A stretch of DNA of 64,000 bases from Opacimonas sp002292215. GTDB lineage: Bacteria > Pseudomonadota > Gammaproteobacteria > Enterobacterales > Alteromonadaceae. The stretch covers positions 1,922,001-1,986,000 of the forward strand of contig OX044360.1 of assembly GCA_943846745.1 (NCBI GenBank). Reading direction: 5' to 3'. Below the pieces are notes generated by a model. It saw only the letters and a list, made by a program, of their open reading frames with translations. It was not told the DNA's origin and searched no databases. Below are positions 18,998-27,786 of the stretch, piece by piece. A program made the position numbers and the translations under genes. Each line of letters starts with the position of its first letter. The stretch's first letter is position 1.

Positions 18998-19267
18998 CTA
19001 TTCGCTTAGAATATTTGCAACAGATGCGAACTCGGCGCGCTCTGCTTGATGCTGATCAGCAATTTCTGCTGCATCAAGAGTCTCAGCAGTGACTAAACCT
19101 AGTTCGATTTCACGCAACGCAACAACCGTTGGCTTATCATTACCCATGTCAACCATAGGTTCTTTACCACCAGTAGCGATTTGACGTGCACGTTTTGCGG
19201 CAACTAACACTAAATCAAAACGGTTACCAATTTGTTCAACAGCGTCTTCTACAGTTACGCGAGCCAT
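18998..19267 (-). CDS. rpoZ: RNA polymerase omega subunit
   Basis: RpoZ helps assemble RNA polymerase by clamping beta-prime, and it forms part of a ppGpp site in proteobacteria. The 89-residue protein starts MARVTVEDAVEQIGNRFDLV and contains the AAKRARQ motif (24-30), both diagnostic. It lies between gmk and spoT on the same strand, the conserved stringent-response arrangement. Confidence 0.97.
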   Translation of the reverse strand: MARVTVEDAVEQIGNRFDLVLVAAKRARQIATGGKEPMVDMGNDKPTVVALREIELGLVTAETLDAAEIADQHQAERAEFASVANILSE

Positions 19268-19344
19268 GACATTCTCCGAAAAGTGAGGTTTATATTCAAA
19301 AATGGGCGCAGATTGTACATCAAATACCCAATAAGTGATAGTAG

Positions 19345-20010
19345 TTATTTTAGCAGTGCATTGAGTAATGCATCATGGCGTAACATCTGATGGGCTTTGG
19401 TTTGGCGTTTATCTACAACAATGGCATAAAAGGCGGCCAAGGTTTGGGCAAAATCATCATTAATTAGGAGATAATCAAACTCCGTCGCATGTGACATTTC
19501 TGCTTTAGCATCGCGCATTCTTCGGGCAATGATCTCCTCTGAATCTTGACCACGACCGATTAGGCGTTGTTCTAATTCAGCCACACTCGGCGGCAAAATA
19601 AACACTAGCTGTGCGCTCGGGTATTGCGCTTTGACTTGTCTTGCCCCTTGCCAATCAATATCCAAAAAGACATCGACACCTTGCTCTAAGGTATTTTCTA
19701 TTGCTAAACGTGAGGTTCCATAATAATGATCAAAGACCTTAGCATGTTCAAAAAATGCGCCTTGTGCAATTAGTGCTTCAAATTCAGCATGCGTGACAAA
19801 ATGATAATGTTCGCCATTGACTTCTCCCGGACGAGGCCCGCGCGTGGTATGTGAGATTGACACTTTTAACGGATTTTCATCAGTACTATGCGCTGCTAAT
19901 AAGGCTTTAATCAAGCTGGATTTGCCTGCCCCAGACGGTGCTGAGACAACAAACAAATGTCCCAAATGTTGGGTGCTAGACCGAGCACTGTAATTAGTAA
20001 TATCCGGCAT
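19345..20010 (-). CDS. gmk: guanylate kinase
   Basis: Gmk phosphorylates GMP/dGMP to the diphosphates with ATP. The P-loop APSGAGKSS lies at 24-32, GMP-binding residues lie in SHTTRGPRPGEVNGEHYHF (about 53-71), and DIDWQGARQVK is near 117. Length is 221, with about 15 extra N-terminal residues relative to E. coli. An internal start is possible, but none is clearly better placed. It heads the run gmk-rpoZ-spoT and is divergent from cyaY over a 115-base region. Confidence 0.96.
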   Translation of the reverse strand: MPDITNYSARSSTQHLGHLFVVSAPSGAGKSSLIKALLAAHSTDENPLKVSISHTTRGPRPGEVNGEHYHFVTHAEFEALIAQGAFFEHAKVFDHYYGTSRLAIENTLEQGVDVFLDIDWQGARQVKAQYPSAQLVFILPPSVAELEQRLIGRGQDSEEIIARRMRDAKAEMSHATEFDYLLINDDFAQTLAAFYAIVVDKRQTKAHQMLRHDALLNALLK

Positions 20011-20125
20011 GAAAAAATTTCCTCGTTATTTTAGCGCGTAAGAATAGATTGATTAAGGTAAACAATGGTAGCATAAACTATATTAATCCGTTATTTCTCC
20101 GCACATTATACAGGTAGATTTTTGC

Positions 20126-20458
20126 ATGAGCTCACAAATTACTGAAACTCAATACCACGAATTAGTCGATCAATTACTATTATCCATTGAAGAAGCACTC
20201 GATGATTTTGCCGTTGATATTGATACAGAAAGCGCTGAAGGCATTTTAACCTTAACGTTTGAAAATGGGTCTAAGATGGTACTCAACAAACAAGAACCAT
20301 TATTACAACTTTGGGTAGCCACCAAATTTAATGGCCATCATTTCAACTATGAAGATGGTTTGTGGATTGATCAACGTGGTGCGGGTGAGTTTTGGGCATT
20401 TTTAGATGAAGCCATGACCGTACAAGCAGAACAAGCTGTCGTATTAGGAATCAAATAA
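20126..20458 (+). CDS. cyaY: iron-sulfur assembly frataxin CyaY
   Basis: CyaY is the bacterial frataxin, which binds iron and modulates IscS-driven cluster assembly. The 110 residues show the acidic first helix (LSIEEALDDFAVDIDTESAEG, at about 15-35), then LTLTFENGSKMVLNKQEPLLQLW and a conserved Trp-rich sheet (GLWIDQRGAGEFW). Its stop lies 3 bases before the esterase start, so the two are probably co-transcribed. It sits close to the haem genes, a common association. Confidence 0.94.
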   Translation: MSSQITETQYHELVDQLLLSIEEALDDFAVDIDTESAEGILTLTFENGSKMVLNKQEPLLQLWVATKFNGHHFNYEDGLWIDQRGAGEFWAFLDEAMTVQAEQAVVLGIK

Positions 20459-20461
20459 CTC

Positions 20462-21133
20462 ATGAGTGATTTAATTCCTAGTGTCGTGGTGGAAGCGAAA
20501 GCTGCGCACCGAGCAACAGTTATCTGGTTACATGGTTTAGGTGATTCGGGTGACGGTTTTGCCCCCATTGTTCCCGCTTTACAAATTCCAGATGCCCTTG
20601 GCGTTAAATTTATCTTTCCACATGCACCAGTGCGCGCAGTCACGATCAACAATGGCATGGCAATGCGTGCTTGGTATGATATCAAAAGCATGGATTTTAA
20701 TTCTCGTGCAGACATCGATGGCGTGCTCGAATCCGTTGAATTAATTAAGGACTTAATCCAGTCTGAAATTGATGCCGGTATCGCGCCTCGTGATATCGTA
20801 TTAGCAGGATTTTCTCAAGGTGGCGTTATCGCTTATCATCTTGGCCTACGTTACCCTGAGGCATTAGCCGGCATTATGTGTCTATCTACTTATATGGCAC
20901 AACCGGAAAGCTTAGCCGCTGAACATAGCGAAATATCGCGTATTGTTCCTTTGTTTATTGCTCACGGTACACATGATAATGTGGTACCGATCACTATGGG
21001 TAAAGCGGCCTATGCGCGCGTTAACGAGCTTGGATACAATGCTAAATGGCATGAATACCCAATGGAACACAACGTGAGCCCTGAAGAAGTAAGTCACATT
21101 AGCCAATGGTTACAAAAAGTCTTAGCACCCTAA
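20462..21133 (+). CDS. alpha/beta-hydrolase, phospholipase/carboxylesterase family
   Basis: A 223-residue serine hydrolase of the carboxylesterase/acyl-protein thioesterase-like family. The catalytic triad is visible: Ser118 in GFSQGG, Asp172 in HGTHDNVVP and His203 in MEHNVS. The N-terminal VIWLHGLGDSGDGFAPIVP (20-38) is the typical oxyanion-loop region. There is no signal peptide, so it acts in the cytoplasm; the natural ester is unknown. It follows cyaY by 3 bases and precedes hemC by 42. Confidence 0.92.
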   Translation: MSDLIPSVVVEAKAAHRATVIWLHGLGDSGDGFAPIVPALQIPDALGVKFIFPHAPVRAVTINNGMAMRAWYDIKSMDFNSRADIDGVLESVELIKDLIQSEIDAGIAPRDIVLAGFSQGGVIAYHLGLRYPEALAGIMCLSTYMAQPESLAAEHSEISRIVPLFIAHGTHDNVVPITMGKAAYARVNELGYNAKWHEYPMEHNVSPEEVSHISQWLQKVLAP

Positions 21134-21175
21134 AACCAAATTAGAACACATTAGCAAAACGGAAATTTCTGATTT

Positions 21176-22153
21176 ATGACGACACCCATTACACAAGTAA
21201 ATATCGCTACCCGCAAAAGCGCACTCGCCATGTGGCAAGCCGAATATGTACAAGCGAAGCTGAAGGCACATTATCCTGATTTGATCATCAACTTGGTGCC
21301 AATGAGCACTCAAGGTGATCGTATTTTAGATACGCCATTAGCAAAAATTGGTGGTAAAGGGTTGTTCATCAAAGAGCTCGAAGTCGCCATGCAAGAAGGG
21401 CGTGCTGACATTGCGGTACATTCAATGAAAGATGTTCCGGTTGAGTTTCCTGAAGGCTTTGGCTTGCATGTTATTTGCCCTCGTGAAAATCCGTTTGACG
21501 CGTTTGTCTCAAATACATACGAGTCGTTAGAAACATTACCTCAAGGCGCTGTCGTGGGGACTAGTTCATTACGCCGTCAAGCACAACTTCGCGCGCGTCG
21601 TCCAGATTTAACGATTAAAGATCTGCGCGGCAACGTCAATACTCGTCTAGCGAAACTGGATGCAGGTGAATACGATGCCATTATTTTAGCGTGTGCAGGA
21701 TTGATTCGTTTAGATATGGCAGACCGCATCCGTGCCGAACTCCCAGCGGTCGATAGTTTACCCGCCGTAGGTCAAGGTGCAGTCGGTATCGAATGTCGTA
21801 ATGATAACGCTGAACTCATCGCGTTATTACAATGCTTAGCATGCCCAGAAACGACAATCCGTGTACTAGCTGAGCGAGCAATGAACGCCAAACTTCAAGG
21901 CGGTTGTCAGGTCCCAATTGGGAGTTATGCCACATTAACGCCTGATGCCTCTGGTAACATTACCCTGCATTTATCCGGTCTGGTCGCTAAAGTTGATGGC
22001 ACGCAATTGCTAGAATCAGATGAGAGTGTCATATTAGAGCAAGATGCAGCCACGCAGGTGCAACAAGCTATTTCTCTAGGGCAGCATATTGCCCAACAAC
22101 TCCTAGACCAAGGGGCGGGTGAAATTTTGGCTGCTGTTGAGTTAGGACAATAA
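21176..22153 (+). CDS. hemC: porphobilinogen deaminase (hydroxymethylbilane synthase)
   Basis: HemC joins four porphobilinogens into hydroxymethylbilane. The 325 residues contain IATRKSALAMWQAEYV at 10-25, the dipyrromethane/active-site region ADIAVHSMKDVPVEFP (about 77-92), GTSSLRRQAQLRARRPDL (about 127-144) and the cofactor-anchoring Cys244 in LQGGCQVPIG. It is the first gene of hemC-hemD-hemX-hemY, with a 3-base gap to hemD. Confidence 0.97.
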   Translation: MTTPITQVNIATRKSALAMWQAEYVQAKLKAHYPDLIINLVPMSTQGDRILDTPLAKIGGKGLFIKELEVAMQEGRADIAVHSMKDVPVEFPEGFGLHVICPRENPFDAFVSNTYESLETLPQGAVVGTSSLRRQAQLRARRPDLTIKDLRGNVNTRLAKLDAGEYDAIILACAGLIRLDMADRIRAELPAVDSLPAVGQGAVGIECRNDNAELIALLQCLACPETTIRVLAERAMNAKLQGGCQVPIGSYATLTPDASGNITLHLSGLVAKVDGTQLLESDESVILEQDAATQVQQAISLGQHIAQQLLDQGAGEILAAVELGQ

Positions 22154-22156
22154 ACC

Positions 22157-22906
22157 ATGTGGCTGGTACTGCGCCCTGAACATAAAATACATCTTTCTCA
22201 AGATGCGTTTGCTCAGGCAGGTATAGACGTAATTGGTTTAGCGCTGCAAACTGTGTTACCCAAAGACAATGTACAAGAGATTGTTACCCAACAAGATTTT
22301 ATCCATACTGATGTGATTATTTTCACCAGTCAAATGGCGGCGCAACTGGCATTACCCTTTATTGGTGACCTACCCAATCATACCTACATATACGCAATCG
22401 GTAAGTCTACCTTTCAGACCTTAGCCCAATGGACAGAACAATATCCTTTCTGGTGTAATAGTCATCAAATGATTGTGCCTCCTGTGGCGCAGCAGACGAG
22501 TGAAGGGATTTTACAATTGCCTTCACTGCAACAGTTAGCGGGTAAACGTGCGCTAATTATTAAAGGTGAAAGGGGGCGCAGTACGCTCACCGAGGCTATG
22601 ACTGAACGTGGCGCTGAAGTCACGTCTTGCATGGTTTATGAGCGCAATGCATTAACCACACCAATTGCTACACAAGTGTGGGAATTGGACGATATACATG
22701 GGGTAGTGGTAACCAGTAACGAACAATTACAATTAGCGTATGATGTTTATCCACATTCTTGGCTATGTGAGCTAAAATGGATAGTAGTTAGTCCGCGTAT
22801 TGCGCAATATGCGCATGCTTTAGGGATCCCCAATCACAATATTACAGTAACACATGGTGCGGATGACGCAGCGCTGATAGAGCGTATTCAACAATTAATG
22901 GAGTAG
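22157..22906 (+). CDS. hemD: uroporphyrinogen-III synthase
   Basis: HemD cyclises and inverts ring D of hydroxymethylbilane to give uroporphyrinogen III. The family is poorly conserved, but MWLVLRPE at the start, IIFTSQMAAQLALPFI (about 55-70), GKRALIIKGERGRSTLTEAM (about 131-150), CMVYERNALTTP and GVVVTSNEQLQLAYDV fit it. Length is 249, as expected. It lies 3 bases after hemC and 3 bases before hemX. Confidence 0.93.
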   Translation: MWLVLRPEHKIHLSQDAFAQAGIDVIGLALQTVLPKDNVQEIVTQQDFIHTDVIIFTSQMAAQLALPFIGDLPNHTYIYAIGKSTFQTLAQWTEQYPFWCNSHQMIVPPVAQQTSEGILQLPSLQQLAGKRALIIKGERGRSTLTEAMTERGAEVTSCMVYERNALTTPIATQVWELDDIHGVVVTSNEQLQLAYDVYPHSWLCELKWIVVSPRIAQYAHALGIPNHNITVTHGADDAALIERIQQLME

Positions 22907-22909
22907 AGC

Positions 22910-24205
22910 ATGGCAGCAGATGCGACGGGTAACAACACGGAAAAAAATGCGAATAAAGACGCAAATCAGGGCGCTGAGCAACACGATGATATTATTGAAG
23001 CGACAGTAGTCGAGAAATCCTCAGAAACCTCACAAGAAAGCGTTTCTGACACGACAACAGAGCAGACTCATGAGTCGGTTGCGGATGCGATTCCGACGAC
23101 CACTTTTACTCAAGAAACCCAATCTCATAGTCATAAAGGCGTCTGGGTTGTCAGTATTCTTAATTTTCTATTGATCATCATTTTGGCTGCCACCGCTTAT
23201 TGGTACTGGCAGCAACAACAAAATACCACTATTCAAGCGAACCCTAAAGTCACAGCTCTAGAATCATCAATGACGAAGGTAAATAACCAGCTTGAGACAT
23301 TGAATGCGGCACTCAACAGCAATAAGACCTTAACCAATGATCAACAAACCTTACTGTTAGAGTTAGTTGAAACATCGTCTAAGCAAGTCATTACCTTAGA
23401 TGATATCGCACAACGTGTACAATTAAATGAGCTAAAAAACGTAGGCTTAGCCCAGCGCATTGCGGATGTATCTGGCCGCCGCCCTTCTGATTGGTTATTG
23501 GCAGAAGCTGATTACTTGGTGAAGCTTGCAGGTAAAAAGCTATGGCTCGAAAACGATGTGAAAAGTGCGATTATGTTACTCAAATCTGCTGATGTGCGCA
23601 TTAGTGATCTAGCAGATGCATCCTTATTACCGGTGCGCGCATTATTAGCCAAAGACATTCAAACATTACAACAAGTCAATCAAGTCGCAACCGAGTCGAT
23701 TGCCTTATCTATTTCTGCGCTAATAGCTCAGGTGGATACCTTACCGCTAGATACGCTTAAATTACCGGATGCAGAAGTACCTGCTCAACAAGCGACAGTA
23801 AGTAATGACGTTAGTAATTGGCAAGAAAATTTAAAGGCCAGCTGGGACGCGATTGTCAGTGATTTTGTCACGGTTGAAAAACGCACTGCAGCAATCACTC
23901 CTTTTATGTCTGCTAAGCAACAATGGTTGGCTCGTGAACAATTAAAGTTTGCCCTATTAAACGCACAACAAGCCGTGATGCAAGGCCAAAGTACCCTATA
24001 TAAGCAAGCGTTGCAGCAGAGTCTGGATATCGTCGTAGCACACTACCAGTTAGATAATGTGGGTATCGAAGCTTACATTAGTACGATTCAAGAGTTGGTA
24101 ATGCTAGACACCTCACGTGAGTTACCAGCACAATTAGACGCGCAACAGCCTCTAGGCGAGATCATTGAACAACGTATCCAAACCCTCTTTGCTGGAGGAC
24201 GTTAA
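22910..24205 (+). CDS. hemX: HemX-like membrane protein
   Basis: HemX is a single-pass inner-membrane protein always found with hemCD in this group; it is often annotated as a uroporphyrinogen-III methyltransferase, but the sequence shows no SAM site. The 431 residues have an acidic, Asn/Glu/Thr-rich cytoplasmic tail (1-75), a membrane segment at about 78-99, a coiled-coil stretch (about 105-165) and a helical periplasmic domain that includes RRPSDWLLAEADYLVKLAGK, a family signature. It is coupled to hemD (3-base gap) and hemY (2-base gap). Confidence 0.92.
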   Translation: MAADATGNNTEKNANKDANQGAEQHDDIIEATVVEKSSETSQESVSDTTTEQTHESVADAIPTTTFTQETQSHSHKGVWVVSILNFLLIIILAATAYWYWQQQQNTTIQANPKVTALESSMTKVNNQLETLNAALNSNKTLTNDQQTLLLELVETSSKQVITLDDIAQRVQLNELKNVGLAQRIADVSGRRPSDWLLAEADYLVKLAGKKLWLENDVKSAIMLLKSADVRISDLADASLLPVRALLAKDIQTLQQVNQVATESIALSISALIAQVDTLPLDTLKLPDAEVPAQQATVSNDVSNWQENLKASWDAIVSDFVTVEKRTAAITPFMSAKQQWLAREQLKFALLNAQQAVMQGQSTLYKQALQQSLDIVVAHYQLDNVGIEAYISTIQELVMLDTSRELPAQLDAQQPLGEIIEQRIQTLFAGGR

Positions 24206-24207
24206 GC

Positions 24208-25371
24208 ATGATCAGAGTCATATTATTATTGATATTTTTAGTCGTAGGGCTAATTGTAGGTCCTAATTTGGTTGGCGAAAAAGGCTATGTCTTAATCGCA
24301 CTAAAAAATACCACGATTGAAATGAGTGTTATCAGCTTAGGTATTATGGTGTTTGTGGCGGTAATTGGCTTTTTGGTGCTCGAATGGGCAATTAAACGGA
24401 TTGTTGGAGCGGTGACCGGATCACGCCATTGGCTTGGCGGTTGGGGCGAACGTCGGCGTCAGCGCTTCTTTACTACAGGCATGCAAGCCTTAGCGGAAGG
24501 TGATTTAGGCGTTGCTCAAAAATTCTTAGGCAAAACGACTAATGCTAACTTTGATGGTTTAAATTTATTGGCCTTGGCTGATGTGGAAGCAAAACAAGGT
24601 AATACGGTCAAAGCCCTCGGTTATTGGCAACAAGCCTCGCTAATCAAAGGCAGTGAACTCGCCGCGAAGCTCAACATGGCGCGTTTTGAAATTGGACAAA
24701 ACAATGGTGTTGAAGCCCTAGCGATTATTGAATCATTATCAATGCAACAAAAACAAAAACCTAACGTCATTGAAATCTGGGCTGGCGCATTGGCGGCGGC
24801 AGGTGAATGGCATGCATTACGCGAACGCTTAGCGGGTGGCTGGAAAAAACCATTAGGCGAACGTTATAGCCATTGGTCAGAGCTCGCCTCACAAGCTGAT
24901 TTTGCCGCTATTGCTAATACTTCTGGTGCGAATGAACTGATCCAAGAATGGCACAAACTTCCGCGTGGCTACAAAAAAGATATCGCGCATCAAAAAGCCT
25001 ATATCGAGCAGCTGATTAATCAAGGGATGCATCAAGAAGCAGAAAAAGCCTTGGTAACTGCACAAAAATCAGGACCTCACGATACGTTGTTGCCTCTATT
25101 TAAATCATTGCAATTGCCCAAACCTATCGCATCGATCAAATTGATTGAAAAGTGGATCAAAAAAGATATGCAAAATGCTGTGTTATATTCCACCCTCGCC
25201 CATGTTGCCTTTCACTCTGGAGATGAAATATTAGCAGAAAAGGCATTACAACAAGCGCTAGAGTTGGATAGAAGACAAGAAGATATCTTGTTATTAGCTG
25301 AAATTAAAGCCCAACAGGCAAACTCTGATGAAGCATTGGCATTGTATAAACAAGGGCTGAGCGCCAGTTAA
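24208..25371 (+). CDS. hemY: HemY-like TPR membrane protein of the haem operon
   Basis: This is the proteobacterial HemY of the hemCDXY operon, not the Bacillus protoporphyrinogen oxidase of the same name. It has two N-terminal membrane segments (about 3-20 and 38-62), then a cytoplasmic TPR-like helical domain (GMQALAEGDLGVAQKFLGKT, AEKALQQALELDRRQED). Length is 387. The biochemical role is unsettled; a part in haem biosynthesis or its regulation is assumed from context. It ends the operon, 36 bases before the lipoprotein gene. Confidence 0.92.
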   Translation: MIRVILLLIFLVVGLIVGPNLVGEKGYVLIALKNTTIEMSVISLGIMVFVAVIGFLVLEWAIKRIVGAVTGSRHWLGGWGERRRQRFFTTGMQALAEGDLGVAQKFLGKTTNANFDGLNLLALADVEAKQGNTVKALGYWQQASLIKGSELAAKLNMARFEIGQNNGVEALAIIESLSMQQKQKPNVIEIWAGALAAAGEWHALRERLAGGWKKPLGERYSHWSELASQADFAAIANTSGANELIQEWHKLPRGYKKDIAHQKAYIEQLINQGMHQEAEKALVTAQKSGPHDTLLPLFKSLQLPKPIASIKLIEKWIKKDMQNAVLYSTLAHVAFHSGDEILAEKALQQALELDRRQEDILLLAEIKAQQANSDEALALYKQGLSAS

Positions 25372-25407
25372 GCGCACGCGAATAAAAATAATAAATTTAG
25401 GAACACT

Positions 25408-27696
25408 ATGAATACATCACCATTTTCACTCCGCAATCTTTGTGTCTTGATAGCGACATTATTCGTACTGACTGCCTGTGGCGGAGGTGGAGGTGGCTCT
25501 ACCACCCCAACTACTCCGGCGCCGACGAACCCGACTACACCACCACCAGCGCCGACCGTTAATATTTCAGGGCCTGGCAATGTAGCTGAAAAAACCCCAG
25601 TAACCTTAACGGGTTCATCGAGTTTTACGGGTAACGTGACATATACTTGGACACAAACAGGTGGCACGCCAGTTCAACCAGTCGCTAATGGCAACACCAT
25701 TACGTTTACTTCACCTGGGGTATTTGGGATAAACGTATCGGATTATATGGAATTTACCTTAGTTGCAACTAAAGATGGCGTTTCAACGGATCCTATTTGG
25801 TTTACCTTGTATGTTGAAAGTCAAAATACCTTTGAAGATAATGCTGAATATTTTACCACTGCCGGCTTTAGTGCCAAAGAGAGTTATTTGCAAATAGCTG
25901 AAGTAGTGCGCCAAGCGGTTAATCGTATTGCTCAACCTGATACAGCTGCCCGCGCGGTCTGTTATAACGGTGGCGAAGAAACAACAACCCATACGGACAC
26001 TGATGACAACGGCATGATCAGTGCGACAGACAATATTCGCATTACGTTTAATGACTGCTCATCCCCAATATTAGATACGTACGCTTTTGGTTATCTGGAT
26101 GTCACAGTAACCGAAGCATCGTTGGCTAATAAAACACTAAATGCATTGATTTCACTGGATAATTTTTCTGTATCAGATGAATTTGATCGCGATACTATTA
26201 TTTCCAGTCAAGGTGAACTGGAATTACAATTAAGTGAAACCGATACCACCCGTAATTATGCGATTAGTAACAGCCAACCTGTCGTGTTTAGTGTACTGAA
26301 CATTCCTTTTATTAGTATTGATTCTTCCAGTTTTAGTAAGACTCAAAACCTCAATCTGGCCAAATATACATTAGAATTAAACGCGCAAATTACCGAGTTT
26401 TTATCGCAATCGACTTTTAACGTTACGACAAACACTCCTCTGAGTGGGTTTTTAGGCGAGTTTCCTAATCAAGGTGAGTTGAGCATTGGTCAGCCCGGTG
26501 GCGAAAGCTTTAGAGTCCAACCCAACAACATTATTGACTCAGATATGCTTAAGTTAATTGTTAATGGTCAAACCTATCGCACAAGATGGTCTGAATATGT
26601 CGAAGGCACATTGTTTGGTTTTGATAACGCCAACCAATACACCAACGAATATCGTATCGATAACTTTGTTAACTTTGGTCAATTAACTAGTTTTTTACAG
26701 TTTTCAAATATTGAAGCGCCGGTTTTAAAGCTACTCATGTCACGTCCAATCGATAGAGTCGATATTTCGAGCCTTACTTTTAGACTCGATGGATTTCCTT
26801 ATACCACAGTGCCCACCGAAGTCACCACTGATGGTGCATTGTTGACGGTGACTCCACTAGTCCCATTAAAAGCAGGAATGACTTATAGTATTTATGGCAT
26901 TGATGTCTTTAGTGAGTTTGGTCAAGCCGCTTATATGTCTTTTCTTGATATAACGACTAGCGATGCGGTTATCCCTAACATCACGGCGACGTCACGTGCG
27001 TACCGCCAAGATGATTATCCCACGTTAGATGCTTCAGCAAGTGAATTAAATGCAGGCTCAAACCTAACGATATTATGGACTGAAGTGAGTAATGTAGGAG
27101 TGGTGTTTGCGGATGCTAGCGCTGCGATAACAGCAATCAGCCTACCAAATAATGTCAATGATTCAGTGACCGCTGATATTAAAATCCGCTTAACCGTGAG
27201 TAACGAAAGCGGTCGTACAGCGCAAGAAGACATTACCCTTAGCCACCAGCCTTCTCCGGCGTCTTACATCAGCTTAGTGAGTGCTGAAGGCGATTATATT
27301 GGTCAAGGAGCATTATGGTTTTTAAATCAACCCATTGCTTTTTCAAGTGAGTCCACCAACCAAACTCCTAGTGAGTTAGTGCTTAATTATAATGGTGGCT
27401 CATCATCATGGTGGATGAATATTCAAAGCGCCGATGGCTCACCATTAGCTATTGGAGAGTACTCAGCACAACGCTGGCCATTCCAGGGACCTGGGTTTGC
27501 TGGGTTTGATTTTAGTGGTGATGGACGCGGATGTAATGAACTCACCGCAGACTTCGAAATCATTGAGTTAGCTTATGCTAGCAATGGTGATTTAGCACAG
27601 TTATCGGTTGATTTTACCCAATATTGTGAATATGCAGGTGCACCGCCATTACGTGGACAAGTGCGCTTTAATTCAAGTATGCGGATTAATCCATAA
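25408..27696 (+). CDS. large surface lipoprotein with Ig/PKD-like domains
   Basis: I do not recognise a named family. The 762-residue product begins with a lipoprotein signal whose lipobox LTAC ends at Cys24, followed by Gly6 and a Thr/Pro linker (TTPTTPAPTNPTTPPPAP). A PKD/Ig-like module follows (about 50-130, GNVTYTWTQTGG), then a long beta-rich region with an EF-hand-like DTDDNGMISATD (about 198-209), a second Ig-like module near 520-620 (SNLTILWTEVSN) and a C-terminal domain of about 130 residues. No enzyme motif is visible. AGGAAC precedes the ATG. It may use the haem operon transcript or its own, and a strong terminator follows it. Confidence 0.85.
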   Translation: MNTSPFSLRNLCVLIATLFVLTACGGGGGGSTTPTTPAPTNPTTPPPAPTVNISGPGNVAEKTPVTLTGSSSFTGNVTYTWTQTGGTPVQPVANGNTITFTSPGVFGINVSDYMEFTLVATKDGVSTDPIWFTLYVESQNTFEDNAEYFTTAGFSAKESYLQIAEVVRQAVNRIAQPDTAARAVCYNGGEETTTHTDTDDNGMISATDNIRITFNDCSSPILDTYAFGYLDVTVTEASLANKTLNALISLDNFSVSDEFDRDTIISSQGELELQLSETDTTRNYAISNSQPVVFSVLNIPFISIDSSSFSKTQNLNLAKYTLELNAQITEFLSQSTFNVTTNTPLSGFLGEFPNQGELSIGQPGGESFRVQPNNIIDSDMLKLIVNGQTYRTRWSEYVEGTLFGFDNANQYTNEYRIDNFVNFGQLTSFLQFSNIEAPVLKLLMSRPIDRVDISSLTFRLDGFPYTTVPTEVTTDGALLTVTPLVPLKAGMTYSIYGIDVFSEFGQAAYMSFLDITTSDAVIPNITATSRAYRQDDYPTLDASASELNAGSNLTILWTEVSNVGVVFADASAAITAISLPNNVNDSVTADIKIRLTVSNESGRTAQEDITLSHQPSPASYISLVSAEGDYIGQGALWFLNQPIAFSSESTNQTPSELVLNYNGGSSSWWMNIQSADGSPLAIGEYSAQRWPFQGPGFAGFDFSGDGRGCNELTADFEIIELAYASNGDLAQLSVDFTQYCEYAGAPPLRGQVRFNSSMRINP

Positions 27697-27730
27697 GGCA
27701 AGATAAGATAAAACAAATTAAGATAGACAC

Positions 27731-27771
27731 AAAAAAGCACCATAACAGGTTATCTATTATGGTGCTTTTTT
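27731..27771. terminator. bidirectional intrinsic terminator
   Basis: AAAAAAGCACCATAA (27731-27745) pairs with TTATGGTGCTTTTTT-like sequence ending at 27771, giving a strong hairpin with A- and T-runs on both sides. It serves the convergent lipoprotein and prolyl oligopeptidase genes. Confidence 0.88.
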
Positions 27772-27786
27772 ATGGTATGTCATTAA

